Source: Dehalococcoides mccartyi
Lineage (GTDB): Bacteria > Chloroflexota > Dehalococcoidia > GIF9 > DYGU01
Assembly (NCBI GenBank): GCA_020724525.1
Contig: DYGU01000008.1
Coordinates: 1-63,767 of the forward strand
DNA length: 63,767 nucleotides
Direction: 5' to 3'
Shown: piece after piece, positions 55,657 to 63,767 of the stretch
How positions within the stretch are numbered: position 1 is the first letter of the stretch
Layout: each line of letters starts with the position of its first letter
Translations under genes and position numbers: made by a program
Notes under the pieces: model-generated
Told to the model about the DNA's origin: nothing
The model's input: only the letters and a program-made list of their open reading frames with translations
Databases searched by the model: none

Positions 55657-55957
55657 ATGCTTAGAAAAGTATAATCTTACCCGGGGTGAGGTGTCAAGGC
55701 AGCCAATCAGGCTCTTAAGGACTTTGAGGAAGGCTTCAGGGGGTGGAGTTAACTCTATTTGCTGGGACAGCCTCGAGTGCCTTCAGTACACTGGTAAAAG
55801 ATGAAACCTTGAAGAGATTGCATTTTGGCCTTATACTGAATTTGTCGCCTGCGGAGTTATAAGCATCGGAACTTGGCTATACCGTATCGTGCCTTTCTAA
55901 AGCTTGCCAATGTGTAGCAAATTTTCAAAAATGTGTGGTAAACTTGGCAAGAAAACC
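55657..55957. other. Gene-free region between tRNA-Ile and the 16S promoter
   Basis: About 300 bases with no convincing coding frame on either strand. It presumably holds the upstream activating region for rRNA transcription; A/T-rich stretches near 55,920-55,955 (ATTTTCAAAAA) could act as an UP element. Nothing else is recognised. Confidence 0.5.
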
Positions 55958-55986
55958 TTGACAAAATGTAAAGGTTCTGTCATAAT
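55958..55986 (+). promoter_or_regulatory. 16S rRNA promoter
   Basis: TTGACA (55958-55963), 17-base spacer, CATAAT (55981-55986), about 25 bases upstream of the processing stem and 54 before the mature 16S end. A near-consensus sigma-70 promoter. Confidence 0.85.
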
Positions 55987-56017
55987 AAATTACAATTAGT
56001 TTTTGGCACCTTAACAA

Positions 56018-56036
56018 CTGGATAGTGGAAGGAAGG
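56018..56036 (+). other. 5' strand of 16S precursor processing stem
   Basis: CTGGATAGTGGAAGGAAGG is perfectly complementary over 19 bases to 57619-57637 downstream of the gene, forming the long duplex cut by RNase III when pre-16S is released. Confidence 0.9.
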
Positions 56037-56039
56037 TTT

Positions 56040-57557
<1,518 letters not shown>

Positions 57558-57618
57558 TAGGGAGTTAAACCTCCTAGGTCGGTCAATAGGCTTAGTCCTA
57601 TTGCTAAACAAGAAGTTC

Positions 57619-57637
57619 CCTTCCTTCCACTATCCAG
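57619..57637 (+). other. 3' strand of 16S precursor processing stem
   Basis: CCTTCCTTCCACTATCCAG pairs perfectly with 56018-56036. Its presence directly after the 16S gene shows that the precursor is processed as a single-gene transcript. Confidence 0.9.
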
Positions 57638-57673
57638 GGGTTAAGGCTTTTTGTTTTGTCATAACGGCAGTGC

Positions 57674-57702
57674 TTGCATGTTTTTAAAGATTGTGTTATA
57701 GT
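57674..57702 (+). promoter_or_regulatory. Promoter of the nusA-infB operon
   Basis: TTGCAT (57674-57679), 17-base spacer, TATAGT (57697-57702), located after the 16S processing stem and about 90 bases before nusA. Confidence 0.65.
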
Positions 57703-57729
57703 AGCAAAAGGAAAGAGAAAGTATTGAGG

Positions 57730-57756
57730 AAGTGGGAACAAATTCCCACTTTTTTA
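57730..57756 (+). terminator. Intrinsic terminator or attenuator ahead of nusA
   Basis: AAGTGGGAA-CAAA-TTCCCACTT is a perfect 9-bp stem followed by TTTT. It lies downstream of the predicted nusA promoter and upstream of its start codon, so it can both stop 16S readthrough and act as an attenuator for nusA, whose product modulates termination. Confidence 0.85.
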
Positions 57757-57793
57757 TTAATTTGGAGGATAGACAGGTTGAAAGGAGAATTCG

Positions 57794-59206
57794 GTGAAAA
57801 CTGAATTTATGGTTGCTATAAGACAAATCTCGGCTGAGAAGAACCTGCCTAAGGAGAAGGTATTAGAAGCCTTAGAATTGGCACTTGCCTCAGCCTATAA
57901 GAAGGATACTTTTGCCCCAAGCCAGGATGTTTTGGTGAGGATAAATCCTACTACTGGGGAAGTGAAAGTTTATCTCCGCAAACTTGTGGTTGAGTCTGTC
58001 AATGACCAACGCTATGAAATATCCCTGGATGAGGCTAAAAAATTTAAGAAAGATGCTCAGGTTGGTGATACGGTAGAAATAGAGTCTACCCCTCCTAATG
58101 CCGGGCGTATCGCCGCCCAAGTAGCCAAACAAGTTATGTTACAACGGTTGCATGAAGCCGAACACCGTGCTATTTACGAAGAATTTATCGGCAAGGAAGG
58201 TGACATTGTTACTGGGGTGGTGCAACGCATAGACCAAAAGCAGATTTACATAGATTTGGGCAGAGCCGAGGCAATACTTCCGGCGAGTGAACAAGTGCTC
58301 ACGGAACGCTATCGGTTGGGACAACGATTGAAATTATATCTTTTGGAGGTGGCTCGGACCCATAGGGGTCCTCAAATTATTGTCTCTCGGTCTCATCGCA
58401 ATTTATTGCGCCGACTTCTGGAGTTAGAGATACCCGAGCTTGGTGAAGGCATCGTGGAGATAAAATCTGTGGCTCGCGAGGCTGGGCACAGGAGTAAAGT
58501 AGCGGTAGTGGCTCGCCAGGAAGGTGTTGATCCTGTAGGCTCTTGTGTTGGTCTGAGAGGTATCAGGATACAAAATGTAGTGAATGAACTCAATGGAGAG
58601 AAAATAGACATAGTCCCGTGGCATCCCGGCTCGGCAGTATTTATTGCTGATGCTCTTAGTCCAGCTCAAGTACTAAGTGTTAATTTTGATGAGACTCACG
58701 GGGCGGCTACTGTTATTGTTCCTGACAAACAACTTTCTTTGGCTATAGGTAAAGAAGGTCAAAATGCTCGACTTGCAGCTAAACTCACAGGTTGGCGGAT
58801 TGACATTAAGAGTGTCTCAGCTGCGGAAAAAGAAAAAGCAGCTTTGGAAGCTGTAAGTGCGGCTTTGACGACACCTGTGGTAGGGGGGACAGTTACTGAG
58901 TTTGAGTCTCTGGCAGCTGCGCCGGATAAGGAAGTTGTGACGGAAGAAGTACCGTTAGCGGTCACTGGTGATGAGTTTGTTTTGCCTGCTGAAGTTTCAA
59001 CAGTTGAGCCAGCTGGTGAAAAAGGGCAGATTCGTTTTGCCGAAGAGATACTGTTACCTAAGTCAATGAAGGTAGACAGGAAGAAAGAGAAGGAGATAGC
59101 AGCTAAGAAAGAGTTGGACAGAGAGAAGAGAGCACCCAAACTTAAGAAAGAGCGTCAAGAGTTACTAAGTTATTTAGAAGAGGAGGAACTTGAGCCAGAA
59201 GTTTAA
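57794..59206 (+). CDS. nusA: Transcription termination/antitermination factor NusA
   Basis: Binds RNA polymerase and nascent RNA, modulating pausing, termination and rRNA antitermination. N-terminal polymerase-binding domain (about 1-130), S1 domain (about 135-200, EGDIVTGVVQRIDQKQIYIDLG), KH1 with GVDPVGSCVGLRGIRIQNVV and KH2 with LAIGKEGQNARLAAKLTGW. The C-terminal 120 residues are variable, ending in a Lys/Glu-rich tail. 470 aa. GTG start at 57794 with GGAGAATTCG. The usual upstream rimP gene is absent. Confidence 0.96.
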   Translation: MKTEFMVAIRQISAEKNLPKEKVLEALELALASAYKKDTFAPSQDVLVRINPTTGEVKVYLRKLVVESVNDQRYEISLDEAKKFKKDAQVGDTVEIESTPPNAGRIAAQVAKQVMLQRLHEAEHRAIYEEFIGKEGDIVTGVVQRIDQKQIYIDLGRAEAILPASEQVLTERYRLGQRLKLYLLEVARTHRGPQIIVSRSHRNLLRRLLELEIPELGEGIVEIKSVAREAGHRSKVAVVARQEGVDPVGSCVGLRGIRIQNVVNELNGEKIDIVPWHPGSAVFIADALSPAQVLSVNFDETHGAATVIVPDKQLSLAIGKEGQNARLAAKLTGWRIDIKSVSAAEKEKAALEAVSAALTTPVVGGTVTEFESLAAAPDKEVVTEEVPLAVTGDEFVLPAEVSTVEPAGEKGQIRFAEEILLPKSMKVDRKKEKEIAAKKELDREKRAPKLKKERQELLSYLEEEELEPEV

Positions 59207-59507
59207 GGGACAGTTACTCCGACGTCGGCACGTACCTCAGCGCACCTGTGTAGCTTGTCGCGAGACCAAATCTAAAAAAGAACTTATTCGTGTTGTTCGT
59301 ACCCCCGATGGTAGTGTGAAAGTGGCTATTTCAGGTAAGGAGTCTGGTCGTGGTGCCTATTTATGCCTAAGATGGGAGTGTTGGGAGTTAGGGATAAAGA
59401 AGAATCGTTTGGAGCACGCTTTGCGGGCAAAGATAAGTTTAGAAGATCGCCAGCGGTTATTGGAAGATGGTGCTAATTTGTTAAAGAGGTGCTTTGTTGA
59501 AAGCTAA
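59190..59507 (+). CDS. ylxR: YlxR-family RNA-binding protein (RnpM-like)
   Basis: A 105-aa basic protein with [18 protein letters not shown] and [26 protein letters not shown], the YlxR signature. In some firmicutes it binds RNase P RNA. TTG start at 59190 behind GAGGAGGAAC, overlapping the nusA end by 17 bases; its own end overlaps infB by 14. It belongs to the conserved nusA-ylxR-infB order. Confidence 0.93.
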   Translation: MSQKFKGQLLRRRHVPQRTCVACRETKSKKELIRVVRTPDGSVKVAISGKESGRGAYLCLRWECWELGIKKNRLEHALRAKISLEDRQRLLEDGANLLKRCFVES

Positions 59508-61302
59508 AAGTTTCAAACCAGTAGCAGAGTCTGAGGGGAAAAATGTTGAGGGTGTTCCTGGACGAGCTGAAAGTTCGGTTATCCTTCCTTCGGCACTGAG
59601 TGTTAAACAGCTGGCTGACCTTTTGGGTGTAAGTGTGGTTGAGGTTATTAAGCAACTGATGAAAAGAGGTATTATGGCTACTGTAAATCAAGTCATTGAT
59701 TTTGACACCGCCGCAGCAATAGCGGCAGTGTTTGACTTTGAAGCTCAGAGTGAGGTAAGAACCACTATGGTAAGGGCTTTGCGTGTGGGTGAAGGTAGGG
59801 CTGTCCCATGTTCACCTGTAATTACTATTATGGGACACGTGGATCATGGCAAGACAAGCCTTCTTGATGCCATTCGCCAGACTAATGTAACTGCCACTGA
59901 AGCTGGAGCTATCACTCAACATATTGGAGCGTATCAAGTAGAAGTTGATGGGCGTAGGATCACTTTTTTGGATACACCAGGGCATGAAGCTTTTACGGCT
60001 ATGAGAGCGCGGGGTGCCCAAGTGACTGACATTGCGGTGTTAGTAGTAGCTGCCGATGACGGGGTAATGCCTCAGACTGTGGAAGCTATCAACCACGCTC
60101 GAGCGGCGGGCGTACCTATAGTAGTGGCTATCAACAAGATTGATAAGCCCAATGCTAATCCGGAGCGAGTGAAGCAACAGCTTGCTGATTTAAACCTGGT
60201 TGTTGAAGAATGGGGAGGTGATGTGGTCTGTGTTCCTGTTTCAGCAAAGAAAAAGCAGGGGATTTCTGACTTACTGGAAAATTTGTTATTGGTGGCTGAT
60301 ATTTTAGAGCTTAAGGCTGAGCCTGATCGCCCTGCAGAAGGAGTGGTAATTGAAGCCAAACTAGATAAAAGCAAAGGGCCCTTAGCTACCCTCTTGATCC
60401 AGACAGGTACCCTCAATTTAGGTGATACTTTAGTGATAGGCAGTACCTGGGGCAAGGTTAAAGCTATGTTTAATGACCAGGGGAAGCGAATTAAGAAAGC
60501 TGAGCCGGCGACTCCAGTGGAAGTTCTGGGTATAAATGCAGTACCCCAGGCGGGGGGGGCGTTTCAGGTGGTTGGCGATGAGCGCCAAGCGCGGCTAATT
60601 GTAGAGCAACGGGAAAGTGCTAAACGACAAGAACCAGTAGTTGCTGCTAAATCTGTGACCCTCAGCAATTTCCTGTCTCAGGTTAGCGCTGGACAGGTTA
60701 AAGAACTGAATATTATCCTTAAAACCGATGTTCAGGGTAGCATTGAGCCAATAAGGGGTTCTCTGGAGCGCCTGGGGACAGAAGAAATTAAGGTTAAAGT
60801 AATTCATTCAGGCAGTGGCAGCATTACGGAAAGCGACGTGCTATTAGCCTTGGCATCGAAGGGAATAATCATTGGTTTTAACACGAAGCCGGAATCAGGA
60901 GCACGCCGTTTAGCTGATTTGGAAGGGGTTAGTATTCGTATTTATGATGTTATTTATGACCTGGTTGAGGACATAGACAAAGCCTTAAAGGGCATGATAG
61001 AACCAACTTATATTGAGATTGTAGAAGGACAGGCAGAAGTCCTTGCCACTTTCCCCAGTGGCAGAAAGGGGAAAGTAGCTGGAGTTCGGGTTAAAGAAGG
61101 CAAAATAAGTCGAGATTCCTTAGCTCGAATATTACGCCGTAATGAAATAGTCTGTGAATCTCGTGTCAGTAGCTTGAGACGCTTCAAGGAAGATGTTAAA
61201 GAAGTATCTGCAGGTCTTGAATGTGGTGTGGGGATAGAAGGGTTTATAGATTTCGAGATTGGTGATATTGTTCAGCTCTATCATAAAGAGAAATTAGCTT
61301 AG
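59494..61302 (+). CDS. infB: Translation initiation factor IF-2
   Basis: GTPase that brings initiator tRNA to the ribosome. IF2N domain ([20 protein letters not shown]) at about 35-85, then GTPase motifs GHVDHGKTS (G1), DTPGHEAF (G3), NKIDKPNA (G4) and the C-terminal beta barrel/C1-C2 domains. At 602 aa it is short: it lacks the long N-terminal extension of E. coli IF2 (890 aa), a common state in Chloroflexota. TTG start at 59494, coupled to ylxR. Confidence 0.97.
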   Translation: MLKAKSFKPVAESEGKNVEGVPGRAESSVILPSALSVKQLADLLGVSVVEVIKQLMKRGIMATVNQVIDFDTAAAIAAVFDFEAQSEVRTTMVRALRVGEGRAVPCSPVITIMGHVDHGKTSLLDAIRQTNVTATEAGAITQHIGAYQVEVDGRRITFLDTPGHEAFTAMRARGAQVTDIAVLVVAADDGVMPQTVEAINHARAAGVPIVVAINKIDKPNANPERVKQQLADLNLVVEEWGGDVVCVPVSAKKKQGISDLLENLLLVADILELKAEPDRPAEGVVIEAKLDKSKGPLATLLIQTGTLNLGDTLVIGSTWGKVKAMFNDQGKRIKKAEPATPVEVLGINAVPQAGGAFQVVGDERQARLIVEQRESAKRQEPVVAAKSVTLSNFLSQVSAGQVKELNIILKTDVQGSIEPIRGSLERLGTEEIKVKVIHSGSGSITESDVLLALASKGIIIGFNTKPESGARRLADLEGVSIRIYDVIYDLVEDIDKALKGMIEPTYIEIVEGQAEVLATFPSGRKGKVAGVRVKEGKISRDSLARILRRNEIVCESRVSSLRRFKEDVKEVSAGLECGVGIEGFIDFEIGDIVQLYHKEKLA

Positions 61303-61334
61303 AGTGGAAATTTCCTTCCCCTCGATAATTTCCG

Positions 61335-61436
61335 GTCATTGGGAGTGAAGCGTGGCAATCTCAAGGATTGCGGAGCTTGCTCCGAAGCCTAAGCGAGGAA
61401 TCTCGGTCCGAGTTTGCTTCGGCTCGGGACATGCCT
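61335..61436. repeat. REP-like palindromic element between infB and rbfA
   Basis: The 197-base gap between infB and rbfA contains GTCATTGGGAGTGAAGCGTG-GCAATCTC, resembling the widespread GTCATTGCGAGxGAAGCGTGGCAATCTC repeat family. Within it CGGAGC-TT-GCTCCG (61371-61384) and CCGAG...CTCGG form hairpins. No coding frame of note. It may reduce readthrough into rbfA or be a mobile repeat insertion. Confidence 0.7.
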
Positions 61437-61499
61437 AGCAATGATAGTTTGAGTTAGTAAACACTCTCAAAAATAGATTTTGATTGGGGTGGTGATGTT

Positions 61500-61865
61500 A
61501 TGACTCGACGCACAGAGCGCCTGAGTAGTCTCCTTCGTCAAGAAATTAGTGAATTATTACGGTCTCAAGTTAACGACCCGAGATTGAGCAGTTTAATTTC
61601 TGTAACTAAAGTTTTGGTTTCACCAGATTTGAGACAGGCTAAAGTCCTGGTAAGTGTTTTGGGGACTGAAGCGCAGAAGAACGAAGTATTATCCGGTTTT
61701 ACTGCTGCCTCAGGATTCCTGCGGTGGAAACTCGCCCAGCGGTTGACATTAAGACGGATTCCGGAGCTAAGTTTTGGTGCTGATGACTCTATTGAGCAAG
61801 GAGCCAAGGTACTCAAGTTGATAAACCAACTAACCGATGTTAGTCGTGGTGAGAATGAGCATTGA
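61500..61865 (+). CDS. rbfA: Ribosome-binding factor A
   Basis: KH-like factor needed for late 16S 5'-end maturation. The 121-aa product shows TERLSSLLRQEISELLRSQVNDPRL, VLVSPDLRQAKVLVSVLG and RRIPELSFGADDSIEQGAKV, all typical. ATG 61500 with GGTGGTGATG. It overlaps truB by 11 bases. Confidence 0.96.
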   Translation: MTRRTERLSSLLRQEISELLRSQVNDPRLSSLISVTKVLVSPDLRQAKVLVSVLGTEAQKNEVLSGFTAASGFLRWKLAQRLTLRRIPELSFGADDSIEQGAKVLKLINQLTDVSRGENEH

Positions 61866-62748
61866 CGGAATTCTTATTGTTAACAAACCCAAAAGTAAGA
61901 CCTCTTATGATATAGTTGCTTGGCTTAAGCGACTAAGTGGTGAGAGGCGTGTTGGGCATGCCGGTACCCTTGATCCTATAGCTACGGGTGTGCTTCCTGT
62001 CTGTTTTGGGCAGAGTACCAAAATAGTCCAATTTTTGATTGATTTTACTAAAACCTATTTTACTGAAATTCAATTAGGTGTAACCACCGATACTTACGAT
62101 AGTGAGGGGAAAGTCCTCAAACAAGGCAGCATAACTGGTATTACCAGAGAAAAAGTAGAGGAAGTTTTAGCTTCCTTCCGAGGTGTTATTGAGCAAACAC
62201 CCCCTGTTTATAGTGCTTTGAAAGACCGTGGTAAGCGTTACTACCAACTGGCTCGAGCTGGCATTCCAGTATCGGTAAAAGTTAGGCGAGTTGAAATCAT
62301 TTCTGTAGAACTTTTGGAGTGGTCACCACCATTCTTAGTAATTGTAGTCGAATGTGGTAAAGGCACTTATATACGTTCATTGGCTCATAAGTTAGGGCAG
62401 CTTCTTAGTTGTGGTGCTTGTGTTACCAACCTCACCCGGTTAAGTTACGGTCCCTTCAGTATTGATGAGGCATTGTCTATGTCTGAAATTGAAAGTGCCT
62501 TTGAGACGAACTCATGGGCAGAGCTTCTATTTCCCATGGATAGTGTGTTCCTTACCTGGCCAGCAATTACAGTTGATGAGAAGCAGGAACTGGCAGTAAG
62601 AAATGGTAGTCCTCTTTCTCCGGGTGACAAATTAGCACCTTCTTCTGAATATTGTCGGGTTTATAGTAGGGATGGGGACTTTATAGCTATTTTACGTTTC
62701 GCCTCTGATTCAGGCCTGTGGTGTCCGGTAAAGGTCTTCGCTTGTTGA
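61855..62748 (+). CDS. truB: tRNA pseudouridine(55) synthase
   Basis: Makes pseudouridine 55 in the T loop of tRNAs. Motifs: GILIVNKPKSKTSYDIV, RVGHAGTLDPIATGVL with the catalytic Asp, KTYFTEIQLGVTTDTYD, YSALKDRGKRYYQLAR and GTYIRSLAHKLG. Ends with a PUA-like domain. I chose ATG 61855 (MSIDGILIVNK, 297 aa) instead of the upstream ATG 61837, because it gives the canonical N-terminus. Last gene of the operon. Confidence 0.96.
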   Translation: MSIDGILIVNKPKSKTSYDIVAWLKRLSGERRVGHAGTLDPIATGVLPVCFGQSTKIVQFLIDFTKTYFTEIQLGVTTDTYDSEGKVLKQGSITGITREKVEEVLASFRGVIEQTPPVYSALKDRGKRYYQLARAGIPVSVKVRRVEIISVELLEWSPPFLVIVVECGKGTYIRSLAHKLGQLLSCGACVTNLTRLSYGPFSIDEALSMSEIESAFETNSWAELLFPMDSVFLTWPAITVDEKQELAVRNGSPLSPGDKLAPSSEYCRVYSRDGDFIAILRFASDSGLWCPVKVFAC

Positions 62749-62773
62749 CAGGCACAAAATCCCCCCAAAAGTC

Positions 62774-62802
62774 TTGACATCCTATATATAATAGGATATG
62801 GT
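62774..62802 (+). promoter_or_regulatory. Promoter with palindromic spacer, zinc-ribbon gene
   Basis: TTGACA (62774-62779), 17-base spacer, TATGGT (62797-62802). The spacer is a dyad: ATCCTA (62779-62784), seven bases, TAGGAT (62792-62797), exactly bridging -35 and -10, the position of a repressor operator. Confidence 0.65.
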
Positions 62803-62830
62803 TTAACTTTAGTGAAAGGAGGTGATTTCA

Positions 62831-62971
62831 ATGCAGGCATATTGTTTTAAGTGTCGGAAAAAGGTGGAAATAAGGAATCCGCAGAATGTTGTTTTGAAGA
62901 ATAAGAGACCGGCGACACGGGGTGTCTGTCCTAATTGCGGAACCAAAGTGTTCTGCATTGGCAAGAGCTAA
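62831..62971 (+). CDS. DUF5679-type small zinc-ribbon protein
   Basis: A 46-aa protein: MQAYCFKCRKKVEIRN, a basic middle, then GVCPNCGTKVFCIGKS. Two CxxC pairs form a rubredoxin-like zinc site. This is the compact family found widely in Chloroflexota and archaea, of unknown function. The AAAGGAGGTG ribosome site is strong and the gene has its own promoter. Confidence 0.88.
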   Translation: MQAYCFKCRKKVEIRNPQNVVLKNKRPATRGVCPNCGTKVFCIGKS

Positions 62972-62990
62972 TTAAGTTAGTGTGCTTTAG

Positions 62991-63668
62991 TCAGGGGTTA
63001 GCTTGGAGGCGCTTATTTAGCTTTTGTAGCAGCAGTAGCGGATTTTCTGTCAAAACTGAATGGCATTGTTGTTTTGTTAAACCAGAGGCAGAGGCTGTAG
63101 TGAAGGCAGTAGCTGCTGCAAGTAAATCATGGTTGTCATGAGCATCGGAATTGACCAATAGCTTAGCCCCTGTTTTTTGAGCAATAGTGGCGATGTGACT
63201 GTTAGTTAAATTATGTCCGTGTCGGCTGGTAAGCTCTAAAAAGACATTGTTTTGAGCGGCTAAAAGAGCTTCCTCTGGGGTGATTAAGCCTGGATGGGCC
63301 AGAATATCAACATGAGGGCATTGGACGGCAGCGAGGTTGGTTCCCTTTTCGACAGGCTCTGTAGTAGTTTCACCATGGACTATTACTAACTTTGCCCCTA
63401 ATTCTTTAGCCTTGCTGGCAACTTCAGCAATAGCTTGTGGAGGGAGATGAGTGAGTTCTATACCCCGGAAGGCTAAAATCTTCCAATAGTCTCTGGCTAA
63501 AGCACAGTCATCACTTATTTCCTTGATTATACGCTGAAGAGAACCAAGGGCTACATGGTCGGTCAGGGCAATAGCAGTGTAGCCTCTGACAAAGGCACGG
63601 TGTATTAGTTCAATGGGTGACAGGGTGCCATCACTAAGAAAGGTATGGGTATGAAAGTCATAGAGCAT
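62991..63668 (-). CDS. PHP-domain phosphoesterase
   Basis: A metal-dependent hydrolase of the PHP family. Start MLYDFHTHTFLSDG (ATG 63668; an ATG 12 bases earlier is also in frame) gives HxH metal ligands, followed by AIALTDHV, RGIELTHL, VIVHGET, ILAHPG, LELTSRHGH and VNSDAH. 225 aa. It resembles stand-alone PHP proteins related to histidinol phosphatase, but no his genes are nearby, so the substrate is unknown. Converges with the zinc-ribbon gene, 19 bases between stops. Confidence 0.88.
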   Translation of the reverse strand: MLYDFHTHTFLSDGTLSPIELIHRAFVRGYTAIALTDHVALGSLQRIIKEISDDCALARDYWKILAFRGIELTHLPPQAIAEVASKAKELGAKLVIVHGETTTEPVEKGTNLAAVQCPHVDILAHPGLITPEEALLAAQNNVFLELTSRHGHNLTNSHIATIAQKTGAKLLVNSDAHDNHDLLAAATAFTTASASGLTKQQCHSVLTENPLLLLQKLNKRLQANP

Positions 63669-63725
63669 AATGTACACCATAGCATAAAAAGTCTACTTCG
63701 GGCAAGAGGGGCAAAGGAGAATTAA

Positions 63726-63767
63726 ATGAGCGCACAGTGCACCTGTAAAATAAGAAAAAAGGAGGTG
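63726..63767 (+). CDS. Possible start of a gene running off the window
   Basis: ATG 63726 has AAAGGAG 6 bases upstream and opens MSAQCTCKIRKKEV to the window end. Too short to identify. The AAAAAAGGAGGTG at the very end could alternatively be the ribosome site of the next gene. Confidence 0.35.
   Translation, partial: MSAQCTCKIRKKEV

Noticed and set aside
57558-57793. Missing 23S/5S as an assembly gap
   Set aside because: The perfect processing stem closes on 16S alone and the sequence runs on without ambiguity into a promoter and nusA, so an unlinked 16S is better supported.

Overview
The window is a chromosomal segment of an anaerobic Chloroflexota bacterium, most probably class Dehalococcoidia. 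The evidence is a 16S rRNA gene with a Dehalococcoidia-like 5' region, a 16S gene that is not followed by 23S or 5S, GlyA/HrcA/GrpE/DnaK and PrsA/SecA blocks, and long one-direction aro and trp clusters. I recognised families by reading the translations, so the taxonomic call is an inference.

Layout. At 0.06-5.8 kb lie an AcuC-like deacetylase, the bifunctional NAD(P)HX repair enzyme, a GalT-like protein, coaX and coaBC (coenzyme A synthesis). At 5.8-7.3 kb there is a broken ribbon-helix-helix/302-aa gene pair and a frameshifted HicB-like gene, followed by valS (7.4-10.0 kb), a conserved unknown gene and polX. An accessory island at 12.6-18.1 kb holds an HTH-MNT/HEPN pair, a frameshifted antitoxin with a DUF2283 gene, a type II restriction-modification system, relBE-like and vapBC-like pairs and a pepsin-fold-like protein. 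The last three modules lie between copies of the 3' end of secA. Next come secA, prs, a broken M28 peptidase, glyA, and the CIRCE-controlled hrcA-grpE-(unknown)-dnaK operon, which lacks dnaJ.

A decayed tungstate transporter operon (27.9-30.1 kb) still carries a recognisable molybdenum/tungsten-cofactor riboswitch. Then comes a complete aromatic pathway. The operon aroF-aroB-aroD-aroE-aroK-aroA-aroC-pheA-tyrA (30.5-39.0 kb) is preceded by a leader peptide rich in Tyr/Phe and a classical attenuator. The convergent trpEGDCFBA operon (39.1-45.6 kb) is preceded by a T-box with a Trp (UGG) specifier. Together they convert PEP and erythrose-4-phosphate to chorismate, prephenate products and tryptophan, using two different RNA attenuation strategies.

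From 46 to 55.4 kb most protein genes are broken: acyl-CoA dehydrogenase, enoyl-CoA hydratase, thiolase, DUF35, acyl-CoA synthetase, a nuclease-helicase and VapC. A few intact genes remain, including 3-hydroxyacyl-CoA dehydrogenase. Two tRNA genes (Ala, Ile) lie here. The right end holds a solitary 16S rRNA gene with its own promoter and a perfect processing stem, then nusA-ylxR-infB-rbfA-truB, a small zinc-ribbon gene and a PHP phosphoesterase.

Almost all large housekeeping genes are uninterrupted, whereas about a dozen accessory genes carry frameshifts, in-frame stops or internal deletions. This argues for real gene decay more than for general sequencing error. Several single-base shifts, however, fall in homopolymer runs and should be checked against reads.
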